Of a stretch of DNA of 64,000 bases, positions 42,601 to 55,900 are shown piece after piece; within the stretch, counting starts at the first letter, position 1, and the number at the start of each line of letters is the position of its first letter. The translations under genes were made by a program, and so were the position numbers. The DNA comes from Phyllostachys edulis (taxonomy: Eukaryota > Streptophyta > Magnoliopsida > Poales > Poaceae): assembly GCA_036346405.1 (NCBI GenBank), contig CM070548.1, positions 47,727,779-47,791,778 of the forward strand. The letters run 5' to 3'. Below the pieces are notes generated by a model that did not search any database, was not told where the DNA came from, and saw only the letters and a program-made list of their open reading frames with translations.

Positions 42601-45600
42601 CTGCAAGATAGCCTTCATAACCCAAAAAAGGATAAAAGATACCATTCAGATGATGTTATTCATAGTACATCAAGGCCCTTCCATAGAGAGAGAACTAATT
42701 ACCTGGCCAGCTGCTTTATGTTCATCATACGGATAGATCAAGCTATCACCACCAATTGCTCGAGGGAGACGCCTACGCAACAACTGCTCCTCGGCCATTA
42801 TAGCTGATGATATTTTCATTTTTACAGCATTTGCACCTTCAGTAGTTTTCGACAAAAGATCAAGAACTCCGCTCACTGGCTGAGCAGCTGCACCAATTAA
42901 ACCTTTTCCAACTCCCTGTACAAAGCCCTCAACACCAGAAGATTTTGCACCCTCAATGGGCTTTGTCAATATGCCTGTGACACCTCTGAAGATGCCCTTT
43001 GCGAGAGCCCCACCTCCATCACGTATGACATCACCAAAGTCTTCCACTCCTTTGCTATCCTGGAGAAAACATAGCAACAACATGGTGATTTTTGAAGTTA
43101 CAACTTATAATAGTTTTTTTCACAGTTCAATACATGCATATGAACATAGAAACAAACGGAAATGGACCTGTCTCATTCGGCCCTGAATGAATTTCTTGTC
43201 CATAGACAGTGCTGCTATACCCTTGCTCATGTTACTCAGAGCGCTACTTGCATTGCCAAGAATGTCAACACCAGAGAGTAGTTGAAGAGGTTGGCTAAGA
43301 AGATCTTTTTGAATGTTAGATATAGCAGCGCTCATTAGTGCACTTTGTCGCATGCACAAGTCCTCTCGGTACCTTTGAGCTACACGGACCTTAATGTTTG
43401 AGATAAATACATCAGCATAGCGAAACAATTAAAGAAAGAAACATGAAGGTTTGTTCAGGCAAGTTACAAAATTAGAGATAGAGAACAATTATAAGTAGTA
43501 TGAAAGATGAAGAAACAAAAAAAAGTCCAATTGCTGCCCTACCGGCATGTGCTCCATGTTTCCCAGGGCAGTCATCAAGGATGACCAGAACCCAAGAACT
43601 CCTCTTGGCCTTTGGGTTGGGGACATTGCCATTGATACTCTAAATCGGATCTCTGAGATATTCAGAAGCCTGTAAGAGAAGGTTCAGTATTAACACAGGG
43701 AAAAAATTAAGAAAGAAAAACGCAATAAGATGCGGTTAGTGGCCTACCCAATTTTCAGTATAGGATCCACTGAAACAGCAGAAGGCTGAGAGCTAGATAT
43801 CCTATCAAATTTTAGGTGTTGAACCATCTCATGGAGGCGCCAAATAATTGGTTCATGGATGTTAACCAAAAAAACACAACTTTCAGGGACCTACAAACAT
43901 TACACAATTGTTATTGGAACAGACATTTAAAGACATCTTAACATCTACTTGATGACTTGCGGCTACAACAGGGAAACTGCAAGAATGCAACACAGTCAAG
44001 ACCAAACAGAAAAGTCTTATTCAGTGCCTACATATCTAAATATCTACTTGATATGCTACTGAAAATAGACAAGCACTTAAAACAAAAAAAAAATCTGAAA
44101 TAGCTATGTGAATCAAAAGACTATTTCCTAATAGCCCATGTTGAATTAGTAAGCTCACCTGCACACCGATATATGGATAAACACAAAAATCTAGAGAATT
44201 ATTGGTTTGCATTGTCATCGAAAACTTGACAACATAGTCTGATTGATTCTCCATCTTTTGGGGACAAAACAGGACAGGCATTGGAACAAAAGGCAATTGA
44301 TTGTCCACTTGAATCCAATGCATTCGCATTTTAAACCTGCCATTAATAGAGGTGAGACATTTGAGCATAGACAAAAGAGAAATTTTGAGCAAAAGTAACC
44401 TAGCAAATAACCAAGAGCTAATTATTGTTACCTATTGATTCCAGAACCCATTCCAGAAGAGTAGGCAAGTAAAAGTTGCTGCACTGAGAGGTAAAGAACT
44501 TCCTCAGGCATATGGTCAATTATGGAAATGCCCAGCTCTGTTAGTTCCAAAGTAACATGGAATTCACTATCCAGATCTTGAGATGACTGCCCACAGTCGA
44601 CCTCTGATGGCTGAAAGATTGGTGATAATAGCCTTTCAGTTGTATGTTCCCGAGTTCTATTATCTGGCAGCCAATCACTGATTTGAATAACGTGCAATTT
44701 CCCCTCCTTAAGAACAGTGACGCGCAAGGCCTTCTTAAGTCTACTTGAAGTAGCCAGTGGCTGGTGATCCATGATGACATCAATGTCATATGTCATGGAG
44801 CTTGTAGGGTCAGTTCCATCAACCAATACTTCCAATAGACGCCTTCTGCCAAGATCCTCCCAGAAGAAGGGAGCCGATGAATTTGGAGACAGACTACGCC
44901 ATGAATAATTATCACCACCAACTTGCCGAAACCGTACAGGCAAAAACATGGAGCGATTCTCTACCCTGCTTACATGATTTATGATTTGCCATAGTAAGTG
45001 TAAGAAATTTTGACGTAAATTTGACATGAATAAGTGTGCTTACCTGTATGGACTAGACCAGCAAGCAAGCTGAAATACAACTTCATAACGTGAACTTTTT
45101 GTTCCGCTTCTCAAGTTTACCCTCACAAAAGCTTGATCATTTCCTGAAATACTGTTCATGAGCGCACATATAACTCCATTAGCATCAATGCTAAATGGCG
45201 TACTCCATTTGTATCCCTCCAACCGCAACTGCAAGCATACCAATGGTGAAAGGTAAAAGAAGGAACTAAAACATTTATAAGTAAGCAAAAAGTACCAGTT
45301 CAAAGTAAATAACCTTTAAAAGTTCGTTTCCAAATTCTGATCGCCATCGGAACACTTTTGGGGGATCAGTTGGATGTAAATGATCCTCAATGTCATTATG
45401 ATACTCAGATAAAATAATACTTCTCCCAATTCTATTGATCAAAAGTGCTCGTGGGAGAAAATTTACTACCTGCATAATCAGACAACAGTTTTTATTTTTA
45501 TGAATTGTTTATTTCAAGCATACGGTCACATACATAAACAACACTGCATCAGAATAAACTTTTTTTATATTGGAACAGAATCAACAAAACATAGTGAATA

Positions 45601-46919
45601 AGATTTTAATGTTAAAGGAAATCCAACGATTTGGAGATGTATGCCATTTTTCGAGAGCAGTAAAGAAAACTAGAAGAAAAATCTAAAAATGGATTGCTCG
45701 AGAGTCTAGAGTCAAGATATGAAGAGTAGAAGATATAGGTAGACTCTGAGGTTAAAAAAGACCAAAAAAAATTCAACCAACACAGTGAGCTTCGGCCTAA
45801 CCCTTGCATATGGATTTATTTTGAGAATTTTTCAAGAGCAACCAGTAAAAGAACTGCTCTTTATGGCCCTACTATGCATGAGGACATCTATTTATTGCTG
45901 TTAATCTGTATTGGTACAGTTGTTTTGAGTTAAAGGTTGTTTGACTAAAAGGAAATAAAAGTGAAAACGATTCTCTGAAAATACATGTCCTACTAAAAAC
46001 ATGGCTCCAGCCCCCAGTTCATTCATAATAGAGATTTTCCTAATGAAATAGGAACAAATAATATGTTTACCTTTTGTAAATTTGAAAATAAAAAGCTCCC
46101 AGGCATTAGTGTTAGCTGTAAATTGCTTTTAAATCTAGTAAATCAGATTTTTATCAATTAATTTGAAGGGTTTCAACAAAGCTAAATGGACCAACCAACC
46201 AAACAGAATATTTTGCTCCACCGGTTACGCAGCTTACGACATAAAATTTTCACATGTGTACTGTGGGAACATAGATAGCGCAGATTGACTTAACTTTAAC
46301 TAAATATCCTGAACAATTTTGTATGGGAAAATTACATGGAACCTGAGCAAACAGCCAATCAGACCAAATGATGAATAGATCGAACTATTTTCTCTGGTTT
46401 TAACTCGACAAGATGAGCCTACCTAAGCATCAGGACTAGCAGAAACAAAACTTTCTGAAAGAGAAGATTGTTGCTGCTTAGGTAGGCTCTCTGAACCTAG
46501 TGAAAAGGGTGGGTTTGCTAACACCAATCCTGAAGTCCATATCACTAATCAACGGCTCAATACTGTCGGGGGGGAAGGAATAGATGAATGAGAGTCAACT
46601 ACTGCGATTGCTTTCCAAAGGAATCTCTGCATTTTATTCTTGCAATTACCAAATGGGATAAAATGCTTAGTATGGTCTTAATTTCTAATTTCTCACAAAG
46701 ATGCAATAAATTAGTAGAAACAGGCATAATAATATTGCAAATGAACTTGTTGCCATCCAACAAATTCTACGGGATGATATGTTTTTTTTTTTTTGACATG
46801 AGGATGATATGTATGTTAAGTGTAGTAGTACATATATAGCTACTATGGGCTTGGGCCATAACTCAAGTGTATATATACTGTATTGCTATGGAATAAGATG
46901 CATAGTTGTGAATAGAACC

Positions 46920-46950
<31 letters not shown>

Positions 46951-49900
46951 AAAATAATCATGCCAGGACAATAACATGAATTAACTATAAACATCCAAAG
47001 GATGTGGTAACACATGAAGATTCAAACCTTAGTTCTGTCTGAAGCCATCTTCAATTGAACTGAGAACCAGTAATATGATCCATCAGAAGCAAATGCTTTG
47101 ACGTCAACATGCTCCTGCACCAGATGAATGACACCAAATCAACCAGATAGTCTTCAAGAGAAGATAGGGAATACACCGAACGTATGTAATACCACATTGT
47201 ATACCTTGTTCTCAAGCTCAATGAGAGACACTCCTATACTGTATTGTGTGCAACTGCCAACAGCCACAGAAATCGCAACTCGTGCTGGGCTGAAATTGTT
47301 GTCACGGGAATCATAGCGCAGACCTGCAGAGCGGTTCATGTAATCTTGTGGCGACAGCATTACATAGTTTGTACTACAATCTTCAATGACTTCCAATATT
47401 TGCGTATTTCTCTGCGATACTGTGGCTCTTCTGACAAGAGACTTTGAAGAATATCTTAGGGAAAATTTTGAAGATTTAGCCACTCTGCTTAGTGAGTCTG
47501 GTCTGCTAAGTGAGTCTGCATCTGAGTTTTCTGTGGGTTCCACTTCTACAATGCGATAAGACAGCAGGATTGAAGAATTGTTTTTGATCCAATATGGAAC
47601 GAATAATCTCAGCGTCTTTGGTGCAGCATCACTTGCTCCCAGGTCATGTTCAACACTAACACGCAGTCTCCTAATTTTCAAAACAAGTGAAATTATTAAA
47701 AATAATAAATAAATCAACACTCTAATCACAATTCACCTGAAAATATCAAATGCTAGATCAAGTAGTGTAAATTTTAACCTACAAATCCAAAGAAGAATCT
47801 TACAGCTACTTCAAGTTCAAATAGTCCATAAGGAAACGAACTGACTGTAGATAATACTATCAGATTGTACATTGAATTTTGTAAAGTGTAATATGAAGGC
47901 CCATCTAGTGTTAGCCCATTAGGCCTTTGTAGCTTATCTATACTCTTCATTCTTCAATTGCTAATGCATGTGTATTATATGGATTCATTTAACAAATATA
48001 TGCTTATGATTGTTTTTGTCAAAATATGATAATATATAGGGATTAATCTTTTGCCAGTCTCTACTTAAAATTTAGTGTTCTTATTAGAATATTATCTATG
48101 TATATGAAGCAGGGATTGAAATCCCGGCCGGTAACCGCCGGTTACCGGCCGGTTACCGCTTACCGGAGGGGGGCCGGGATACGGGATCCCGGCCGGTAAT
48201 CCCGGGCTATTCAAATTTAAATTCAAATTCAAATGATTTTTAATCAAATTTGAACGAATTTCATCCAGAGAAAACGGTTTGACCGTAATCGGACAGTAAC
48301 GGAGTTACCGTAGTCCCGATGCGTGGTGGCCGGATCCATCCCGGGACCGGTTAGATGACCCTTGATATGAAGGCCTCATAAGACAAAACATATATGAAAT
48401 GAAATAGCAGTTAAACTAAAATTTTCTTGTTTTAATCATTCAAAATATTTCACAGTTCTAATATTCAATTCAATGACCAAGTTTAGTTTACGATTTTACG
48501 GGAGTAGCATCCACCATATTCAGAGCAAACTTATATGTTACTCCCTATGTTAAAAACTATATGTTGTCTTGGACATTGACATGGTCTCCAACATGTAACT
48601 TCCATCTACCCAAATAGTTTTGCATATATTAGTGTTAAAGTTATAAAAGTTCAACTGCAAACATTCTAAAACATCACATATTTCTTTAACGAGGCAAGTA
48701 ATTGTTTTTAAATTTTGAAAATATTTTTTATATTGATAAACTTATGAATTAATGCTGGATAAAACTATTGTGCAGGATACTGGTTACATTCAAAAAGAAA
48801 CAAGCTAACACACCTATAGTATTCCTGATACATATTGATATGAATTATCATTAGATGGTAGTGGAGTTACAGAAAGTAATTTAGTTAATATGAATGACTT
48901 GTTCACTATTAATGGTCTCAAATTTAAGTTGCTCTGAAACGGATGTGATGTGACGCATGGCAGACAAAGGAATACAGCCTTCCCCTAAAAATGCCAGTAC
49001 AATGAGATGGCTACATAGGTTGGATATGATTAGGTTGTTTGTTTGGACTTAGACTCCCTCCGGAGATGTGTTCAGCCATGTCTACATTGTAATGGAAATT
49101 CAAATAATTCATTTAGAAAATTATATTATTCAAGTAAAACACTGGGATACTGTAAAAGCTTCCAAACCTCTGGCTTCGTTTCTGAACCATCCAGAAAGAA
49201 GAAATGTGTTCCAGGGACAGCAAGTCCATTATTAATACAGCATCCTAAAACAAAAATGAGAAACAAAATATTAGAAAGGGATAAGATTACTTTAATCTCT
49301 CTAGCAATGTAAACATGTCAAGGCGTGCACATAAATAAGTACTCCCCCCCATTGATTTTTATAAGGCGCAGTTTGACTTGGTGCGGTCATCAGAGTTGAA
49401 CTTTGGCTGTGAATTTCTTTCACAATACTTTGTTCATACTTCATAGCCACAAAATCACAATCATAAGAAAGTGCTTTCAAATACGAATCCAACGGTATGA
49501 CTTTTGTGTCGCATAATCTATATATTTTTGGACACTTGGACTAAATGTTGGTCAAAGTTTATAAACTTTGAATCTCGAAATACGTGTGTGACTTATAAAA
49601 ATTAACAGAGTGAGTAATCGCCTTGGTCCCAAAAGTGAAATATGGGTAACGGCACTAGTCCCAGCAGCTCAAAAAATGAATGCTAACCCCATAGCGGCGT
49701 AGCACAACCAAAAAGTGCATCTCAGAGGACTCATCGCATCCATGTGCTATAGAACTCTAGCTACATTACCATAACATGAACAATTATTTGGCTTCTAAAT
49801 GTTCAACAAAAATATAGAAACATTACCTTTTCTAAAATCCAGCCACTTTGAACGAACAATGTGAGGTAAATGGGTTTTCGAATGTCTGCTGAATAGATAA

Positions 49901-52900
49901 ATGCACTTCCACCTGATGAAACAATACCATGCTGCCTTTCAACCCTATTACCTTCAGCGGACTTCTCCCAAATAGCATACTCAGCTTCAAATGGAAGCTT
50001 ATTTTCAAGTCTAAAAATTGAATTGAAAGAAATTTTCCAGTCGTAAACAGGCACATTCAAGTCTGTATGAACAATGGAAGCATCAATTCCAACACTAAGC
50101 CAGAAATATTGTTTAATACCAACAGGAGGATAGCAATATGAAAGAAGATCTTTTTTCTCAAGCTCAGCAAGTCTAAGAACAGAATTCCTTGAGGGAACAG
50201 ATGACTGTTTTAAAGTGCTTTGCCTAGAAAGCGAAGATTGCTGCTGCTGCTTAGGTAGGCTCTCAGAACAAAGTGAAAGAACCTGACTCCAATTGTACAA
50301 TTCCTTTGATTTTTCAGAAAACGGACGAACTTGCAAGCACAAATCCATATCCCTAATCATCGCTGTCCATGGCAATGATGTAGATGAATGAGGCTCGATA
50401 ATAGCAATTATTTTCCTATGAATTTCCGCACTTTGTTCTTGCAACTGCTGTCTCGATCGTACCCAGCGCCTTCGCCTAACAAAGTCATGTGGTGATTTGG
50501 AAGATTTCCAGGAAGATGGCCAGTTCAAGTTTTGAAAATCAGCACCATATGCCCATCCATCACTATCCACAAAACTAGATTTTTCAATTTTCCATGGTGA
50601 CGTCCATCTCCAACCAGGTGGAAGACGAGGTTCAAAGAATGCCTTCATAATAAGTTGCATATTTTTGTTAGGAGCTAATAATTTATGATGTACTAATCAT
50701 TTTCTTTTTGCATCATATAAAACCAAAGATAATAACCAATACTATTTCCTTCAATCAAGGAAAAAGTGATTTTATTGGTCAATAGGTCTGAAAGAAATTA
50801 CCTTAGATGAGTAAGAGCAGTCCCTCGTGCTCCATTGCCCTAAGTCATGTCCATGATCACTAGAGGGGCTACTTGCCCACCCTGAAATTGGTCGGTACCA
50901 CTGGTTTTCAAATACTTCATCAATAGCGCTGGTGGAACTGGTTGCTCCAGCATTTAACACAGAGCTATTAAGCATGTTTACAGGACAGACAGATACTTCA
51001 AGTTTTATATCAGCATCATTAGCAATAACAGCAAGAGCCCTCAAGGTTGCATTTTTCTTTCCATTCCTCATGGTGACTTCAAATGCAAAATGGTTATTGT
51101 TAAGTGATTTTGGGATAATTGACAGTGGCAAAACTGCAGTAAAACTTTCCCATGGACCATCTGGGCTAAGCCCTATCCAGAAACCACTCTCTGCATTGCT
51201 TATGCTATCTTTCCAGCTCTGGCAGTTTGTCTGAGTAGATCGTTCTATGTAACAACTTGAAAGTACTAAAACACCGCAGTCTTTACTGTCTTCGTCATTA
51301 AGTACTGGGACCTACAAGTTGTAAAGTATGCTTTTAAGTTGGCAGTTCCACGGTATATGAAATGACGAGATACATTCAACATGCCTTACAACATTGTCCA
51401 AATAAGATCAGAATGTCCTAGAAAACAAAAGTTTTACCTTCCTTATAAGGGGACATGTTAGTACTCGCTTGACATCAGAAGCTTGCTGAAGGATCCTCAT
51501 AGAAGCAGCTCGTTTCAATGTTGTTGTGCCCCGTCCAATAGGAATTGACAGCGAACCAAGTACTTCACCTTACAAATTAATGAAAGATGTCAATCAAATC
51601 CTAAACATTCAAAATGGCTGCAGTTTGTCAACGATTATGAGGTGAAAACTTAAAACTATGACATGTCTTGCATATGAGATCTTTACTTCCCACAACAGGA
51701 TGCTTTAAGAAACAACCGGAGAGGTGGTTATTGGAGGCCTTACCATAACATTTTATCTAATCAAATAACATAGACCACTTTGGATACTACTTCAAATTAT
51801 TCAAGCACTAATATCTGCTGCAGAACTATTCAAATATAAAGAAATCATCTCATGTCAGTAATGGCTATCAACAAGCTAATCTTCCCCAGAGAAATAAATA
51901 GCAAACAAAAAGGGAAGGTGCTTAAGAATCTCCTGTACAGTTTAATTTTTTTTTTTAATTTCTCATCTAGTAATAAAAAACTATCATGCAGTGTATAGTG
52001 TTAGCTTTATCAGTTCAGAAAAGATAAAACATAGTAAAAGCATCAAACAGCCCTTCATATATGACTGGATCTAAAGTAGCTAGTTTAGAAGAAAATAGGC
52101 ACGGCAAAAAATGCAAGGCAACAAAATGGAATCTATGTGCTACTGTTACAAAGTACAAACAATAAAAAATATATACTCAACGTATAAAGATGTGTGGGGA
52201 TCCAGCAGGAAATATAAAGAATACAAAGATAAAACAATCAAATGTGAAATAACAATTTTCAGTTATAGCTTAGAAAATTACCTTTACCAGTTTTTGATGC
52301 AAGATTTGTTACCTCAATCTCTAAATTAGCTGATGCCTGCAAAGTACCAAATAAGAATTAATGCAATCCTGCTAACAAGCTTGTACAAAAGAAGTAACAA
52401 GATATGGAAAAATATCAGAAATGAGGTACAGTAAGCCTCAGCGGTATCAATAAAGTATTGTGTTGCTTCACACTTCACAGTCCAGTCAAAAAAAAATAAA
52501 AAAGCACCAATTATTCATTTACACTAACAGCTGGTCATGATATTATGAGGGTTGCTGAAAAAGAAAAGACAGGTGAAATAAATTTAAATGATGCACTAAC
52601 ATGGGATTTGAGCTAAGCCAAAAAATGACCAAACATTAAAAGTTACCGGTTCCGGAACTTCAAATATAAAATGTTCATTCCACTTAGCATGATGTGTCTG
52701 TAACTGAGAAGTTTTCACAGGTTTTACACATCTTGTCCTGGCACTCTGTGGGAACACCTTATACTGATCAGAAGCGTGACTTCCTATAAGTAAGCGCAAA
52801 GCACAGAAGTAGCTATGATCATTGCCATCATCTATGACAGGTAAGCCCTACCATGGAAAAAAATACTGTGAGTTTCATATTAAAAAAAATGTTGTATTTG

Positions 52901-55900
52901 CAAAGCACAACACAAGTATGAGTATGACCTTGGACTCAAAGATCTGTATGACAACATAATATCTTGCTTCCGTGGAATTGGACAATACACTTAGTTTATC
53001 AGAAAACCTGGGAGGTGGCATCAAGAACGAAACTTGATTCGCATGCTGTAACAGCTCTATAATGTTTTCAGTATCTTCCAGTATCTTAAGATAAACATCA
53101 CATCCTAGTTTGTTCTCAAAAACTACCCTCTGGAAGTCATCTTCATCCAAAGCAGAACTGGACAAATCGTCAGCTTTTTTCAAATTTTCAACAGTGCCCT
53201 GCAAAATGGGTGCATACGCAATCAACCACTACAAAGAGCATACACAAAGTCATCAAGAATTAAGTAGTAGAAATGATAAGAAAAACCTCATTTCTGATTG
53301 ATGATTTTTTTTCTAGATCAATTTGTCTTCTCCACGAAATTAAAGTTTCTATAAGCATATCAAGATTTGAAGAGCTCAGGTTGGCATTTAGAGGACTTGT
53401 AGCAGCAACACGAATCCTCCTACCAACTTTTGAAGGAGGGTGTTCACTAGTATCGTATGTTTCAAACCTTCAATGATGATTGAACAATGTTAATTTTGCG
53501 ACATAAAATTATAGAAGAGAACTGTCCAATTTTGTCAGTTAGATAAACATAAGTGAAAGATACAGCAGAACTTACTTGAATATCCCATCAAATGGCTCAA
53601 CAAAGGGTTCCCATGCTTCCAAGTGTCTATTGAATGTGGATGCAGCAATTGAACAGATCAATACAGCATTCATTGTCTCAAATCTTCCATGTGTTGCAAG
53701 ATTTATATTTGCGATTGTAGTGTCAAAAAGTGGTGTGACCTAAATATTTGGATAATTAGTTGACATGTAAATAGAAATATTTCAACAATATACATTTTTC
53801 AATGTCCAGAAAAGGAACATAATTTAGCATGCCTACACACCATTCCGCACGAGCTGTCGAGGATGCTGACTGACAAACATCCCAGCTTCAACTCGGCAGA
53901 AATATTTTCACGTGCCTTTGGCTTAGCCTGATCTGCTATACTGTATGCCAATCGAGCTGACGGTTTTTTCAGATCAGATCTTGCAAGGAAAGTACATCCC
54001 TAAAACACAACAGAATAATTGGATTCCTACAATGACATGAGCTGAAATGATGTTACAAAAAATAAGTGTAATGGATAACCTGATTTTCAACTTTCCAAAT
54101 GCTCCAGCAGTTAGGTCCCTTCGAGCTAGAAGACCTAGAGATAGGGTCCTCTGAGATATTTGCTTGGTTCACCAGACCCAATTTAGGACAGCAAATGGAA
54201 TCCTTGCTTGGCATTTCATCTGTTTTTGTCACAACACAACCAAGAGAAGCATATCCAGGAGGTGGCATTGGATACCAGAAGAATATTTCATCAAAACCTT
54301 TTCTATCAATTTGTGCCACTTTAGTAAACTGTATAGGCCTTTCAGAAACTATCACGTTATCAGACTTAAAAAGAATGCCGAGAGTAGGTGGTTCAAACCT
54401 GAAAGAAGAATGGAGCAGGTCAGAAATGTATCACAAAGAATAGTCTTTAGCATCTGTATTGTATATAAAGAAACCATTACCCTTCAGTTATACAGTCACC
54501 AACTGAAGCAAACCCAAAACGTGGTAATGGCCGCCATATAGAAAATGGTCTCCTTGTATCACCACCTTTATCCCACCATATTCTTTCGAAGTGTGGAGTA
54601 GACATGCAATAGCTACTTGGTCTCGAAAAACTTCTAAGGACATCCCATTCAGAAGTACTCTTGCGATGACTTAATTGATCAGTAGGCTGGTCACTCTGAA
54701 CAGTACAATCCGTATTTAGATCTTTAACAATATAGCAGTTTGGATTCCGGAGAAGAACATGGTGCAAATCAATAGCTTCCATTCTAGTGGGTTGTTCTAC
54801 AGAATTATGTGCGTGGAATGAAGCAATCACATTGTCGACACGCCAGATGCTAAATCCAGAAAGCATTCTGCAGAAAGAAATGCAAATAAGAGAACCAATC
54901 ACACCTTTGTTGGTATTTTTAAATAAATCATAAGTACACACTCTTTCCAGGAAGAAAAAGAATAAGAAAAAGAGAAGTGATCAGTGATCACACTACATAA
55001 ATGGCAGGCCAAACAACTAAAAATAATGAAGTCATTACCCAGGAGCAGATGAGAGTGTGTGTATACAATCAGAAAATGCTGCAGAAGTCACAAGATCAGA
55101 ACGAAGGCAGTACACTACATGATTTGAAGGTGGTTGTCTTCCAATATTTACCACGCATCCTAGAGCTAAGTATCCAGGTGGGGGCACAGGAGTCCAGATA
55201 GAACACTCATTTTCCTCATTTGACTGTGATGAATCCATGAGATTTAGAGATCCAGGCAATATATGAACAAGCCTAAATCCAAGAGGCTTCCGTACACGGC
55301 CATAGGTATTACTTAAAGCAACCACAACCTGAGAAGGTGGCACAGACCTGAAAAGGTTAAGTCACACAACACATTAGCTTTAGCAGGAGAAAGATAAAAG
55401 ATAACGAATGTTAAAAAATTACGAAAATAGAAGGGGAAACTAGCAACCAAATATCAGAGAGCTACCTGACATGCAAAAGAAAAATTAGCAGGAAATGATG
55501 TTCATATTACTTCTTTGCAAAGAAGAAAAAGCCCATTGCATCTTCTAAGCATAACTTTTTTTAATGTAAAGGGTACCATATTTAGAGCCCCAATTGGAAT
55601 AACATGTGTGGTGTCTACTTGAGGAGTGAAGGTCAAAACCAGCCAACTTACAATGAGATGGGCCAGCCTGACAAGGAGTCTATGATTGATGTTCTTAGGA
55701 GCTAGCTGAGTGCTCCAAGATGGCTAAGCGAGGAACTATCCTCTGGCATTACCTTCCTGGTAAGATTGGAGAAGCTGCTACTACTGCTCATTTATCTTCT
55801 CTAGGGTTGGACTACCGCACCAGGAAGGTAATGACAGAGGATAGTTTCTCGCTTAACCATCTTGGAGCACTCGGATAGGATCCTAAGAACATCAATATAG

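Larger units (their letters stand above)
45470..47027 (-). other. VPS13 intron with exon relic, hairpin and CT repeat
   Basis: A 1,558-bp intron between exons 45314-45469 and 47028-47114, phase 0. It contains a degenerate copy of part of exon 49827-50642 (46461 to about 46655), a 15-bp perfect inverted repeat and a (TC)13 microsatellite. No other gene is seen. Confidence 0.85.
47671..49167 (-). other. VPS13 intron with hAT-like and Stowaway-like sequences
   Basis: A 1,497-bp intron that splits an arginine codon (phase 2). It contains a GC-rich palindromic element near 48110-48360 and a short Stowaway-like MITE at 48541-48698. I see no ORF of interest. Confidence 0.8.

Noticed and set aside
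49043..49312. Plus-strand 89-codon ORF over a VPS13 exon
   Set aside because: The minus strand has a phase-matched 77-bp exon here, which fits the family; the plus ORF is chance.
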